Positions 48,761 through 62,449 of a stretch of 64,000 nucleotides of DNA are shown piece after piece. The stretch comes from Siniperca chuatsi (Eukaryota; Chordata; Actinopteri; Centrarchiformes; Sinipercidae), in NCBI RefSeq assembly GCF_020085105.1, contig NC_058047.1, positions 21,036,001 to 21,100,000 on the forward strand, written 5' to 3'. How positions within the stretch are numbered: position 1 is the stretch's first letter; each line of letters begins with the position of its first letter. The notes below the pieces were generated by a model, which worked only from the letters and a program-made list of their open reading frames with translations, was not told the origin of the DNA and ran no database searches. The position numbers were made by a program, and so were the translations under genes.

Positions 48761-51188
48761 TTGGAATTACCCGGTGGTGGAGTTTGTAGTGTTTTCTTTA
48801 AATCTGTCCCTCTCTTGCTACTTAATGATGATCATATGTAGTATTTTCAATGCACAGACAATTGAGTCTAATTGACTCCCATAAGTAAAGTAAAGCTAAT
48901 CAGCATGATAGCAGTCACACACACTGTCTTCACGAAAAGCTTTTCTCATTAAGCAGACTTGTTGTGTGGAAAAGTCAACCCAAACAAAGAGGAACTGGTT
49001 TGTTTGCGATGTAGTGAGTGTTTTTGCCACTTGGTGGCAGCAGATATCGGCTATATTTTGCACCAGATCATATCAGTTGATCACATTTTTATTCTACATT
49101 TTGTCAAACCACAGTTTCAGAGAATGAACATTACATTCGTCACAGAACCACTGCTGTGTGTCATTTCCTTCAAGATAACTCGTTAAAGCAGGGTCCTCTT
49201 TTTTTTTTTTTTTTTTTAAATTATATTGCTGTGTACCAAGTCCTGTATCTGGTGAAAGCTTAGTCATTTTTACGGTCGCAAGCCCACTTGCGGGTTGGAG
49301 TTATTAGGAACCCTCAGTCACTGCCTGTTGGCAGTGCTTGTTTGTTATGAGTGATGACCTCAGGCTTCTGTGACAAAGCCAGGAAAAGTCCTTCACTCCC
49401 CATCCTGTGGAAAACTGGGCCTTTCTCTTGTTTCATAACCACAGGTTTCAGCTCCGACTCGCTCCAGGAGGCGTTGACCTCATTCACGTGCCGACTTGAG
49501 GTTTTCAGAGCTGAAACCACAACCGGCTTATTTTGAATGTCAAAACTCTTGAGGGCCTTTTAACAAGTGTAAGTACACTAGAAGTACCAGTGTTTACACA
49601 GAAATGCTCTCATGGCTGTGCTAATGTCCATAGTGAAACTGCTACATGTTTTTAAAGCAGTATTATCTGCGTTAAGGTCTGACTTCTCACTTGAAAACAG
49701 GAAGAGTTTTTCCAGTACATAAAGCAAATATACCTCTGCAATCAGTGAAGACAAATAACACCATGTTTTATAACTGTCAGATGTTACAAAACAGGTTGAA
49801 ATATCTTCTTCCTCTGATTAAGCACGTGCTGTGGAGACTTGCAGACTGTGACTCAGGTCAGTATCCATTAATAAAAAACCTAGTTCTCAACACCTCTCAC
49901 ACATCCTGCTCTCTGTTCTCCTTTCCACTCTGTCTTTCTCTTTCATCAAACCCTCCTCGTCCCAGCTGCACACACACACACACACACGCACACGCACACT
50001 CATACTCAAAAACAATACACACTCATAGTCACTCATCCGTCAGCCCCGGGGCTTGCGAGTAACACTTCAGACAGACTGAGATGAAACGGTCGTATCAAAA
50101 ACCACCACTTCTTTAATCCAGATGTATGATAGGGGATGTTGAAACCAAGCTCTATTCCTGCTTTTTTTTTTTTTTCCTACTCCGCGCTTTTAATGCCACT
50201 TGTCAAAAGGCAAAGCAGAAAATGTGCATTCCATGTGCACGTTCTGTTCTCTCAGTTTGTGTGCAGTCATGTAGCTAAAACACAGAGTGCAGGATGTTTC
50301 TACTTTTTCTGGAAAAGAAGATACTGTAATTGAGGAGCCAGTCTTGTAGGTCTGTAGCATGTCAAGATTTAGTTTTTGGTGGAGCATTTTTAGTGACGAG
50401 GAATGATTCAGAGTTGAAATCATTAAATTCATCTTTTCAGTGTTTAAGTTTTTCTCCCAGCTGTTTCCAGTAAGAGCTGTCAAGCTGCCTCAGCCACACA
50501 GCCTAATGAAGTCAGTGTCTCATAAACGGACTGTCTGACCCGAGTGCTGAAGTGCTGTACATTGATATAGAAGCAGTGAAGTGCTGTACATTTATAAAGT
50601 ACAATGAGTATCCAGTGAGAGCCCTTAGTCAAGAGCCACTCGTTGATGTTTCAGGGCGGATGAGCCTGTGATAATAAGTCACCATCTATCTCCCATGGAT
50701 GACCGTGTACTGTAATTACAATATTGCACCGTCTGCACCCAGGAGAGAATAACATGATGCATGCTATGACAATCCGTGGTGTCATCTTTTGAGTGGTACT
50801 CTCTCACAAAGCAGCTCCCAGCTTTGTGAGAGCTCATTGGGCTGTATTTACTGAGTCGACCATAGCAGGAATAAAGGAGACCAGCCCATGTGAATCATCA
50901 TATTTAGGATGATGTCTGTTCTGAAATGATAGTAGAGCAGAGTTTTCTTCTGTGAGATTTCAGCTTTAAAGGAGGCCACGCCCATGAATTTCTTTGATGT
51001 CACAGACAGCTAAGCCATTTTAAGTTTAAACGCTAGCTCAAACATGTAGTGGTGTAGAATGGAAACAGTTCCTCGATCAACACAAAATGATCGTCAATGA
51101 TTATGCTATTCGATTTAGTGTTCAAGCCAAGAAGTGTGAGAATTTGAAATGAAAATCTGTGGGTTTTAGATTGTTGGTCATACAAAAC
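48761..51188. other. Gene-free stretch
   Basis: No exon is recognised. It contains T runs (49199-49218 and about 50163-50176), a CA-rich run near 49972-50000 and a CTCF-like motif GCCACTTGGTGGCAGCAG (49026-49043). The midn gene, next to ATP5F1D in human, was looked for and not seen. Confidence 0.4.
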
Positions 51189-52530
51189 TAGGGCAGCAAC
51201 TAACGATTGATGTCTCTTGACTATTTTAAAGATTATTTGCTTAGTCAAAAAAAGTGAGAAACCGTGAAAATGCCCATCACAATTTCCAAGAACAAAAGGT
51301 AATGTCTTCAAATTGTCACTGCTGTCTGACCATGAGTCTCTAACCCAATATTACAGAGATATTTACAGAGTAAAACACCACTACTCATATTTGAGAAACT
51401 TGAACCAGCTAATGTTTTACATTTTTAGCCACACTAATGGTGTGCTCTAGGGATGGCAATGCAGTCTGTTGGTCTGTCCAAACTATTGGATGGATTGGTA
51501 CAAGATTTTGTACAGACATGCATGGTTCCCAGATGATCTAGCTGTATAACTTTGGTGCCTCTAGCGCCACCATGAGGTTCACATTTGTGGTTTTGAGTAA
51601 AATGTTGAGTTTGAGTATAACTATTGAATTAGTTTGTCTAATACTTTGGTTTATGATCAAATACCTGCAAAATTTCCCACATTCCCATCAGCCTCAGCTG
51701 TGCTTTGAGTTTAGTGCTAATTAGCTTAGTTGTTAGCATCCAACCATGCTAAACGTAGATGGTTGACGTGGTAAACTTGAAAGAATTAATAAAAAAGACA
51801 GGTACATCCCTGTGCCCGATAGGATGGGTGCTGGATCACTAAATATTTAGCAGTTGTGCTGGGTTGAAATGGATAGATCCGCACACCAAGTAGCTCCCGT
51901 TAAAGGATTTTAATAGCTGTGACATTTCGAGCACAAGGCTCTTCCTCAGACTTCTGATAAAAACAGAGTCGCCATCTTAAATACCCATAATAATCCATAT
52001 TACAAACACATGTGACATACCACACTTGTTGCAAATTGCCATCAGTCAAATAGTAGTAAAAAATACATTTAATATTAAACATATACACAGATTTATATAT
52101 CTAAGCTACATATATACAAAAGGTGCCTAAGTACGCCCAATAGTTTGTACTCCATAAAGGACTCACATATACTACCTATTCGAGGCGCCTTTGTCTATGT
52201 ATCTATCATTATGGGGGCTTTGATAGCTCAAAGCACCGCTGTGCCTATTAGCACAGCCTCAGAGAGCTGCTATCATGGCTGCCTTGTTTCTTGACAAATG
52301 ACTTCAGCAATTCATCGATTATCAAAATTATTGACCACTTTTCTGACGTTTGACTAATCGATTAATGGGCTAATTGTTTCAGCACTGGACAAAACAAGCA
52401 ATCTGAAGATGTCACCTTGGGCTCTGGGAAATTTGATTTGGCTTTTTTCACTATTTTCTGCCATTTTATAGACAAAATGTTTATTAAATGAAAGAAAAGA
52501 CTAACTGATAATAAAAAAGGCAGCCCCCAG
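51189..52530. mobile_element. Composite transposon nest
   Basis: The outer parts are two inverted pieces of one fish repeat: AGGGCAGCAACTAACGATTG at 51192 and, inverted, CTAATCGATTAATGGGC at about 52353. They continue outward with sequence related to the same element. Between them is repeat family R1 copy E (51438-51775 and 52218-52290), itself split by a segment of about 440 bp (51776-52217). That segment carries the words AGCACAAGGCTCTTCCTCAG and GGATCCGCACACCAAG in one or the other orientation, typical of retroelement ends. Boundaries are approximate. Confidence 0.5.
51438..52290 (+). repeat. Dispersed repeat family R1, copy E, interrupted
   Basis: Left part 51438-51775 has CTCTAGGGATGGCAATG, ATTGGATGGATTGGTAC and CACCATGAGGTTCAC; right part 52218-52290 has AGCTCAAAGCACCGCTGTG and GCCTCAGAGAGCTGCTATC. 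The middle is replaced by an unrelated insertion. Confidence 0.65.
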
Positions 52531-55500
52531 GTAGTATAACTTTGGGCCTATAACAGTATAGTAGCATAATGGCTCACAGTCAAGTAGTGGGCAATAAAAT
52601 GAATCATAAAGCCATTGGAAAGAATCGAGGCACAAGATTTTCTTTATGTTCTGGCAGAGGCTCCAACATGACACACACTGGCTGTGAGACAGCGTGATAT
52701 CTTCCTGTGTGCTGTATCAACGTCCTGCCTTCAGAGCGTCTTGATTCACGCTTAGTCACCGGCTGTATGGATTGGGATATGGAGTGACTTTAACCTCATG
52801 AGACTTGAAACACAGATGAGAGTCTCTTAGTGGATACTCAAACCCATAATCCTCTTCATCTCTTTTATATCACTGCTCTTATTAGCCTCATGAAATCATG
52901 GGACTCACTTCACATCTTCACCGTTGACATTTCACTCCTCATGTTAATGATAATTCATGGAGCTGACAGCATTGGGAGACCAGTTAATTTATCAGGCATG
53001 ATTATGAAAAAATGAAACAGTGTAATAGGTGAATAATAAGGGAGTTATGCATAAAACGGGGGAGTGACAGATGACACATTATGAGAGAGTAATCAGATTT
53101 TTAAACAGGTGCTGTGACTTGGCAAAAAACACCAAGATACACATACCTTCGATTTAAACAAAAGATATGAGATCACACAGTGAGAACACACACACTCATT
53201 TACAGGAATATGTCATGCTTATAGTCAATAAATCAGCAGGAAAAACGAAAGACTTCTTGCAATGGGCCGAAACATTTGTCTGTTTGTCTTGTTTGTCCTG
53301 TTTTTTTTTTCTTTCTTTTCTGCGCTGTACGGACACTGGTCTAGTCTTCTCGTGTTAATTAATATTTTCATTGCAATTTTTGATCATCTGCAGAGAAAAT
53401 ATTTTCCAGTGGCTGGTGGTTAGGTTACAGGATATTGAGAGTGCCTGATGTGTAAAGGCAAATTAGAGACCTGAGAAGGAACTGAGAGGAAATTAAAGGT
53501 CCGGAAAATTTTGACACTTAGACCAATGAGTCAGCTATGACTTGGGATGGGCAATTTTCCACACACTAAAGTGTGCCAAAATTACACACATCATCCAGCG
53601 TGCATACTCTTCTGCCTTGGAACTTTAATATACTGTGGATGCCACATGGTGCAGATACATAGACGCATTTTGAGGCTGCTTTCTTGTGTGTGAAAACTAC
53701 ATTTCCACCTGCGAGATATGGTCAAACACGGCTAAGTGTGCATCAAGGGGGCGAATTGAGGCTCTGCAGCGGTAAGAGAGAAAGAGAGGCATCCAGAGAG
53801 CGGAGCTGATTGAAGTGCTGACCTTTTGGTGGGACTGTGTAAAGAGGAGGCCCGCAGACTCTCAGTCAGCTGTCAGATACTGCATCCAGCCTGGTAGTAG
53901 GAGTAGGGCCCTGACACCAGCCTCCCACCACTCTGCCCTGTTTGTGTCATCCATCCCTCCATTCTTACAGCCTTCCATTCCACACAAACACCCACACACC
54001 CGCCAAACACGCACACACAGCCAGGCACCACCGCAAACACTCACCCAGACGCAAACATCCACACAAACACAAACATTTTTCAGCTTGTGCCAGCTAGGTA
54101 ACATTTCTACAAATAGCAGTGTGGGCATTTGGGAGAAAATCGCAAAGCCGCAACCACAGCCTGCTGTAAGGGTGAGATAATCAGCTTTGTGGTAACAGCA
54201 AATGGCCCCTGAGTGGCAAGGCAGGTAATCATTGCACTGAGTGTTTTTGTGCGAGAGGGGAAGAGTGCTTTTCCGTCCTCATGCGTGTGTCTATGCATAT
54301 TCACACTGAAATGAGCAGCCGACATGCAGACATGCAGGTAAAAAAAAAGTACCATTATACTCACCTATAAGCTTAATTACCATGTATATACGTACATACG
54401 GATGCTGTGGTTACTGCACATGTACCACCTACACTGACTCTACACCAAAATAACAATACAAAAAAACAACTCCAAATAAATATACATTTATGCAGCCATG
54501 AAACCTGAAGCTGTTCTTGTTTGGGCCACATTGTCACGTGAACCTGGGCCATACCGGCACAACACTAAAGAGACACAAAAAGATCTCTGTTGTGTTCAAA
54601 GCTGCTCTTACACTTCCTAGATTTACATAAGCGGGGAAAAAAGCTACAGATTTGCTTAAATCATGCTTGGAGTTATTCCATATCCCAGGTTTGTTTCCAG
54701 TTTTTCAGTGCTTTGATGATCTTCACTCAATTACACATTACCAAAGAAAACCATCCTCTCTCTAATTAGCAGATTTGAGTGGTTTCATGCACATTTTACA
54801 ACAATATGCATAAATGAAAACTAAAGGAAGCAGTAGCAGTCAACTGAGGGCAATGCACGTGGAATTAAATCTTCCCTTGAAGAAAGATTGAATAAAGAAA
54901 ATGTGTGAGTGAAGGGTGTGCGTGCATGTGTGTGTGTGCGAGAGAATATGAGGATGACGCGAAGCTGACTTTGTCCGGGACAGATGTGTATCCGTCTTCC
55001 CCCGGAGCTACTGACAATGGGGATTGTGGCTGTTTGGCATTCCAGATAGAGGTGTCACATGCGCGAGGGTTCAGAGCAGGGTGGGACCCAACCTGCTGTG
55101 CAGTTCAACAACCTGTAGGCTATGCCAGAGTGAGGGTGCAAGCAATGTTTTACAGACAAAGATGGTGCAGATAGAAAGGGGACATTTCAAAAGGAGCGTC
55201 ATGCAGAGTTGTGAGTCCGCTTACAATACGCGACTTTGGGCTTCTTCTTTTTTGAAGTCTCTCTTTTTTGAGCTTGTTTTAAAAAAATATGGTTGCTTGT
55301 TTGGAAAATCAGACAAGCGACTTCATTTATGGTCGCTATGTTCCCCAATGCATTGATTGACACTGTCTGCTCACAGCCTCACAGATAATATCTGCGCTCA
55401 AACATAATTCACCCTCCCACAAATCCCCACGTGGACCTGTCCCGCCCCCTCCTCCCTGTCATTGGAGAAAAATCAATGTCATGTCAGTCATGTTGCAGCC

Positions 55501-56438
55501 TAACCGATCTGGTTTTATTGCGGTTACTGCCTAGTTACGAGTCAGATTCATAGACTGTATGGTCAGATTTCATAGGTTTATAGTTTTATTTTTAGAGTGC
55601 ACCATTCTTGTGAATTTTGACATTGCTCTCGGAAATATGTAGGCTAACCTTTGTAATTAAACAATACGTTAATACAGTAGTTTATATGTTGTTTTTTCTA
55701 ATTAAATTTAAACACATCTTTCATTTTAGAATTTTTAGACATTATCGGTGGTGATTTTTACATTCTATTTGTACCAAACAATATTGACTACTCTGATTTA
55801 TTCTTTTTTTATAGATGATAAAAGAAGTTATTGGAGCACATGATTCTTCTTAGTTTTGCTTTTTAAATTTCAGCATTTTTAAATCAGCATTGTTACAGAC
55901 TTTTTATTTTCTGGCTACACAGACTAGATGTCATGCTTTGTGAGTAATCCAACAATCACATATTCTGTCAATGTAAATTGTAATCATTACTGGATAATGT
56001 TTTCCGAGTAAGCACCAAAGCTATTATAAATAAAATCTGCTTTTGCTTTTCAAACTCCAGTGGTTTATTTTTAATATGTTGCAGGCTCATTTATTGAGCC
56101 TGTTTACACTGAGGCTTTAACAGACTATATTAATATTGGACTTGTTTTTGAAGCTGTAGTTGCTTATTTGTCTCGTGAGAGTTAGCAACACTGGTGTCAT
56201 GGTATAGGGTAAGACAAGGTCAAGCCACACACACGCATACTGGTACTGTTCAAGGAAGTGCGATGAGAGCAGCTTGGCCTTTCATGCCCCTGCTGACAGT
56301 ATGCACAGATCTATGTTTAGTCATGAGGCAGATGAACAGGCTCACTTCAATCTGGCTTTACATTTCTCATGCGTTTCTCAGAAGGTGGTTTCTACCTAAA
56401 TTGCCAACAAAACAGAAAATAACACAGAATACTTACCC
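52531..56438. other. Gene-free stretch
   Basis: No exon is recognised. The frames at 53815-54180 (plus) and 53862-54128 (minus) overlap a CA/ACAA-rich run and look spurious. The rest is AT-rich DNA with short CA runs. Confidence 0.4.
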
Positions 56439-56935
56439 ATGGTTCCCAAACAGGATTGTTGGGGATCTTGTACCCCAGATGCTTGGGGGTGGAAAGATTG
56501 TAGAGTAGCTCAACTAATCTGACAAAATAGAATTTACAACTACAGTTTATCCCTATATTGAGTCAGCTATAACACCTGAACGCTACTTTTTAGAGTGCAT
56601 GAAAACTAGTTAGCAAGCAAACCAAGAAGTTGAAATAGTTAGCTAAAAGTAATGGATACATTGTTGAAATAGCTAAAAGAAATGGATCAATGATTGAAAT
56701 AGTTATCTAAAAGAAATTGATAAATGGTTTAAATAGTTACCTAAAAGTAATGGATAAATAGTTGAAATTAAGGGATAAATTGTGAAATTTCTAAAAGTAA
56801 TATATAAATAGTTAAAATAGTTAGCCAAAAGTAATGGATAAAGGGTTGAAATAAATGGTGGTGTCGATGAAGGGGGTATTTGAGTTTCATCTGGAAATGG
56901 GGGTACATCTGACAAAAAAAGGTTGGGAAACACTG
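56439..56935. mobile_element. hAT-like MITE containing a minisatellite
   Basis: The unit begins CATGGTTCCCAAACAGG and ends GGTTGGGAAACACTG, imperfect inverted ends of hAT type. Clear target-site duplications were not seen. Its centre (56629-56857) is a tandem array of about seven imperfect units of roughly 34 bp with consensus words AATAGTTAGCTAAAAG and TAATGGATAAATGGTTG. Confidence 0.65.
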
Positions 56936-59530
56936 CTATACATGATCTGGCAACCTAATCATCACACAGTGATTGATTGCCATGGCAGACAGGCGGTACA
57001 CTTGCCACCTGTGTAACAGTTCATGTTAGAGTCATGATACCCCACAGCCCCTGCAGGGGGGCCACCTGAGCTGACAGCTGTGAACCAAAGCTAACAGTAG
57101 CACCAGCTGAATGCTGCTAATCCTGGCTCAGACACTTGACTCTTCCCAAACAAGGGACCAAACGCTGATCCCTCAGTGCAGATGACGTCTGACTGCTCCA
57201 CTGCACTCTTTCCCCCTGTGTTCAGATCACTCATTCCCATGTGATCTGTCCATTAGGCCCAGGGTGTGTTCTTGTACTTCCTGGGACTCTTTTACACACA
57301 TTTTCCTGTGGACTGCCTTTAGCTGGGTTAAGTTGCTCTGCCCCCTATTTCCAAAACATCTACTGGACATGCCTGGGCACGTGAGGACGCATTTACACGA
57401 TAGCACATGAACACACATCATGAAAGTGCAGTTGGTTATTTGTTGCCATTTTAATTGCGTGGTTAGCACAGGTGAGGGCCCTTTTATGTGCCTGTGTGTG
57501 TGTGTGTGTGTGTGTACACATGCTCAATCACAACATGTCAAAAGAGGAATTGAGACAGAGTGTAAATAACATCAGAGGAGGACCTCTCTGGGTTGCCTTT
57601 CCTTCCTCTTGAGCTGTGTTGAAACATTCGTGTCATGGTATCTGTTCTGCCACCTGTGCTGTTTTGAAACTTTCCAACTGACATAGAATTTCTTGAAATC
57701 TCAGTGATGATGTCACATTTCCTGAGAAAATCCCAAAAAAATTATAGCATCCATTATGATGTCCCTTCAGTCAAAGATACTTGACTTCATTCATATACAG
57801 CACAGTGATTACACTGTCCTTGTGGTGACCAGCTTGTGGCATTGTGTAAAGAAGGGTGCTCTGTTGAGCCATACACAAATTAGGTTGAAAAGGACACACA
57901 GGACTTTATACTTATACAGGACTTTAATATACAGTATTTTTTATACATTTGACTTTATACTACTTGTCTTTGTGTAAATACAGATTTGTCAGGTGGCACA
58001 TGGTAAACATATACTGAATATATATCATGGCTTGTGTGATGAGAAATTCACCAGCACTCATTTACATATGAAAAACAACTTCCTCAGAAATGTCCATCCT
58101 AGGTGATCCATCACAGTAAACACAAAGCCCATAAAGTTTTGTCTAATGATATGTGACCAAATTCTGTGCTTTCTTATCATTGTGTTATATGTACTGTCAT
58201 TCAAAAGAAGAAATTTGGGAAGCAAAACACACCACCGAAACCATGTTGTCATCATGCTGTATACTGCCTCATACATATTTTTATTTATGTCCGGACATCT
58301 CCAACACATTTTAACACAACAATTTGACACATGAAACTAATCCTAACCACAGAAATCAAAGTACATGTGGTACACTTTGCAACATGACTAGTGTAAATGT
58401 GCTCCCCTTTAACCTTCACCAGTCCAGCTAATCCCTCTGTGCTGGGTGACGCTCGCTTCTGTCCCCAGAGTGACTGACAACTCATTGTGGCTTCATAGTC
58501 ACAAGCCTCCTCGCTGAGGAAAATATGCCAACAAGCTAGTTTCCACCTAGGACACCCAATGCAGGCAGAAATAACTCCCTCAACATGCACGGATCATCTC
58601 TGACAGACAAGGCCTGGATTCCAGGGCTGGGGCCTCATGCTGGTGGCCCTCAATAGCACCCATGGGTGGGGTTGGGTCCAACAAAAGAGCCTATCATGGT
58701 CAACAGTGATGGTGATGGTGGAGTACAGACAATATATATGAGATTACTTTTAAGCATGCATGGCTCCTGTTAAGAACATTAATGAAAAGTGTCATATATC
58801 AACCAAGCATATATTTTATCTTATTAAAAAACTGTTCCTTTTCAACAGTAGGTGATATATGTCATTTTTGACATATATGACAGATAATATGCTGCATACT
58901 GTTGCTGTCTTCTCTATCAAATGAGGAATTGCCCATGTAGATTCCCACTGACCCCCTGATGGATTCCTCTTTTTGCTCCACCTTCCTCCATCGTCTCCCC
59001 CATTGATCCCTCTATCTCTTCCACTTTGGATTTTCCCGTCTCACAGCATCTTGGACAGCACAGTGATTACAAATCAAACGTCCACAGTATAGCATTACCC
59101 AAACTCAAACTTACCCTATTTCCCCATCAACCCCTATAATCCTGCTTTTGACTGCTGTGTTATAACATGCAGTCCATGCAGCAAATAGCTCTTATTGCAC
59201 TCGCCTGTGTTTCATGTGAATTCAGACCAGGCCAGACATCCTCTGAATGCAGCTACTGGCTGATTCCACACGTGGAGGCTTGGAGACGTGGAGTTGTTCC
59301 ATGCCACCAAATAGAAAGCCAAAGTACTTTCTGAAACGACTCCGAAAAGGTCAGATAGATGGATTCCAGTGTAGAAGCACCTCTACATACAGTAACTATT
59401 TATGGTCATAATGTTTAATCTGCATGTAGCCTTCAAAGATTCAGAAAATTCTCAACAATGTAATCTTTGTCTGAGGAAAAGTGCCATTAAATGATTGGAT
59501 TCAATTTGATATCACACACTTGCAAATATG
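56936..59530. other. Gene-free stretch
   Basis: No exon is recognised. It contains a TG run (57489-57513) and a short perfect hairpin (GATATATGTCA with TGACATATAT, about 58854-58879). Confidence 0.4.
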
Positions 59531-59626
59531 TTAAAGGAATTGTTATACATTTTGGAAAATACACTTATTTGCTTTCTTGCTGAAAGTTAAATGATAAGAT
59601 TGATACCACTCTAATGTTTGTACAGT

Positions 59627-60097
59627 CCAGGGATGGCCTGGGATGGCCATTATCCTAAATTATGATTGGCTATCGGCCCGGTCAGAGGCGGGATCTTAGT
59701 TCGAACCAACTGTTTGACTAGTATTTTTTGAATGTGCATTGTTTTCTTTTGCATGTAGCCTACTTTTGGAGGTACAATTTCTTTTTGAGGTCTTAAAGAA
59801 TAAAGTATGGAAGCTTTATTTTTGTATTTACATTTGTATGATCCCACTATTTTGTGTTGTGATTGGGTGGCCTATTTATCTTTTACGTAAAGATTTTAAA
59901 CACAGGAATGTAAGAAACTGTAAGATACTGTAATGCTGGTAATTAAAGTAGATATGAGAAATGGTAAATGAATGCTATTCTGACGTGTGTGTGTGTGTGT
60001 GTATGTGTGTACATATGTGCATGTGTGCGCGCACACTTCACTCCCCATCTGCGAAAGTCAGTGCCACCCCAGTCAAAAAAGTCTGGACACACCACTG
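59627..60097. mobile_element. Insertion within the left arm of the outer element
   Basis: The outer element's arm is interrupted after ATGTTTGTACAGT and resumes with CAGTAAATATG, so CAGT is repeated on both sides (59623-59626 and 60098-60101). The 471-bp insert contains a GT run (59983-60006) and ends GTCTGGACACACCACTG. Its superfamily is not certain. Confidence 0.55.
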
Positions 60098-60228
60098 CAG
60101 TAAATATGTAGTTAGAGCGAGTACCCAGTTAGCTTAGTTTAGCACAAAGCCTGGAAACGGGGAAACAGCTGGCCTGGCTCTGTCCGAAGGTAACAAAATC
60201 CATCCACCGTTATGTCTCATACGTTTAA

Positions 60229-60810
60229 AGGCAGAATAAGTAGGATTTGTCAGTTGCTGTTTGTAAACACACAATTCAAAGTTGGCCCCGGCTCAACGAG
60301 CAAGAGAGAGAGCTAGAGAATGAACGAAGAGAGCGAGCGGCGTTAGGGAGAACAAAGCAGTGAAGAGAAATAAAACGTTATTTTCTGATTGTTTCACAGC
60401 GGTTACGTTCTAAAGCACAAATAAAACTGCTCACACCTCTGCACAACCCTGCGGGAAGGAGCCAACTTCATCCTGTCCGCTGCTCTCTGCTCTGCGTGTG
60501 TGTAGCTCAGACTAGACCTATCTCCACATGTTTTAGCGCTGTGCCAGCGCTGGAGATACATCTATGACACACACAGAGAGCAGAGGAGAGAGACAACGAT
60601 GACAACGATGTAACCTGCTCGCTATGTTTTTATAGAGTCCAGACCTCACAGTCTGCACCGCGTTATTATTGTTAATACAGGCAGAAGACAGGATCTCTGC
60701 AGATACAGACACCGCCAAACACTAGTGGGTCATAAGTGATGGTTGAGAGGGATGTTTTTTTGTATGAGTCTATACATTTTTTTTTTAGGAGACTCCTACT
60801 TATTCTGCCT
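60229..60810. mobile_element. Inner TTAA-flanked MITE
   Basis: It has perfect 17-bp terminal inverted repeats AGGCAGAATAAGTAGGA (60229-60245 and, inverted, 60794-60810) flanked by TTAA (60225-60228 and 60811-60814). The 582-bp unit is non-coding and carries a GAGA-rich segment near 60300-60345. It is inserted in the middle of the outer element and so is younger. Confidence 0.88.
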
Positions 60811-61093
60811 TTAATATGTGTAAAAACTGAAGTGTAACATGGTAACTTCAGTTTTTGTACAGATTAAACAAATTAGATATAACATGTTAATTAGTGAGCT
60901 TTAGAGGTGCTGGTAGGCAATTTTTTTTTGACTTTGGACAGAGCCAGGCTAGTGGTTTCCCACTGTTTCCAGTCTTTGGGCTGAGCTAAGCTAACTGGCT
61001 TCCGGCGGTAGCTTCATGTTTACTGGACATATACAAGAGTGGTGTCAATCTTCTCATCTAACTTGTCAAGAAAATGTCAAACTATTCCTTTAA

Positions 61094-62449
61094 GAGGGAA
61101 GGCTTCATTCCAAATTAATGGTATCCAGTTTAATATCCATTTTTAAATGCAATTACTTTAACAACATTGTGCTACATACACACACAGACACCATTAAACT
61201 GCACAAACTACTAAGAGAGCACATTTATGCAGAATTGTCATAAAAATACCCATTTTATTTGTATTTTTTCAAATTTACATTACATTTGAATAACAAGCAT
61301 GACTGAAAACATGCTATTCAGTATGTTGATGTAAAACTGTATGACTAACCATCTAGTTAATTATTAGTATACTGTCTGCTCACAATTTAGGGGTCAAGAA
61401 TCATATTGAATGTTGTTGACGTCACGGTGAACACTAACAATAAAAGTGTCAGGGAGATGGAGGGAAGCAAGCCACTAAATGTGTTCGGATTGTCAGTGGC
61501 AATGAGTCAAAGTCTTGGAAAATGTGAATGATCTCAACAAAGATCATAAAGTTCCTTTTCAAAGAGCCATGATAATACTGATTACCTTTATCATATCTGG
61601 ATTGAGACTTGATTTCCAACTTTCACTGAACAGCTTGAGTGGAAAATCTTACAATACAGTACATGAACTGTAATACATGACAGAGGTTTCCCATCCACAG
61701 AGATTGAATTAACCTGATCTGCTGATGACATTTCCTGACAAAACATTTAGTTTTATGATGACACACTATGTACCACTGAATTGCTGCCTCCACCCTCGTT
61801 TGTAGTCTCAAATTACCCTTTAAACTGTTGCTAAATTTGGCATGTCACAGCCAACCCACCAAGAAATGTGTCTGATTATATAAAATTTTCATCCACATTC
61901 TTGCTGGCACTGGCAAATATTCGATAAACACATCCTTAACAAGCAGTCAACACCAGACACGTCAGTTGGCACAATATAAATAGGCACAACTGACTAATTA
62001 ACCGTGAACTCATAGTTGGCCGACTGACTGTATCAAGTAACATCAAACAGAAAGAATAGACATTACTAAACATAGACAAGGCCAATATCTGCTGGAGTGA
62101 GCGAGTTGAGTTTAGTTATCATCTGGTTTATACTTCAGCGCTTCAGACATGTTGATGAAGGTTAAGACATGCATGATGGTGAGAGACGGGACTGGGATGA
62201 CAAATAACTGGAGTCAGTTGAATATTGGTTTTCTGCCATAGTGTCAGACAACCGACACAGAGGGAACCGTGAATAAAGCAAATAAAGGAGTGACGATGAT
62301 TTAGTGTCTGTTTGTTAAGGTAATCCTCCTTAGACACATTGTTGTTATCAATATGATTATTTCGATAAGACTAACATTTGTATACTTATTTTTTTTTACA
62401 CCATTATGTTGTTTTTTTTATGTTGTTCTAACAAGCTATTCTAACGGCT
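61094..62449. other. Gene-free stretch
   Basis: AT-rich sequence without a recognised gene, RNA or complete mobile element. Confidence 0.4.

Larger units (their letters stand above)
59535..61089. mobile_element. Long-terminal-inverted-repeat DNA transposon with TTAA target site (outer element)
   Basis: Ends AGGAATTGTTA (left) and, read inward, AGGAATAGTTTG (right) are flanked by TTAA (59531-59534 and 61090-61093). The inverted similarity extends for about 200 bp: ATAAGATTGATACCACTCT against AGAAGATTGACACCACTCT, and CCTGGCTCTGTCCGAAGG against GCCTGGCTCTGTCCAAAG. TTAA duplication with purine-starting ends is compatible with the Kolobok superfamily or with a piggyBac-like MITE. The left arm is split by an insertion at 59627-60097 and the centre by the MITE at 60229-60810. 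Confidence 0.75.

Noticed and set aside
53815..54180. 121-codon plus-strand frame
   Set aside because: Thr/Gln/His-rich translation of a CA/ACAA-rich run.
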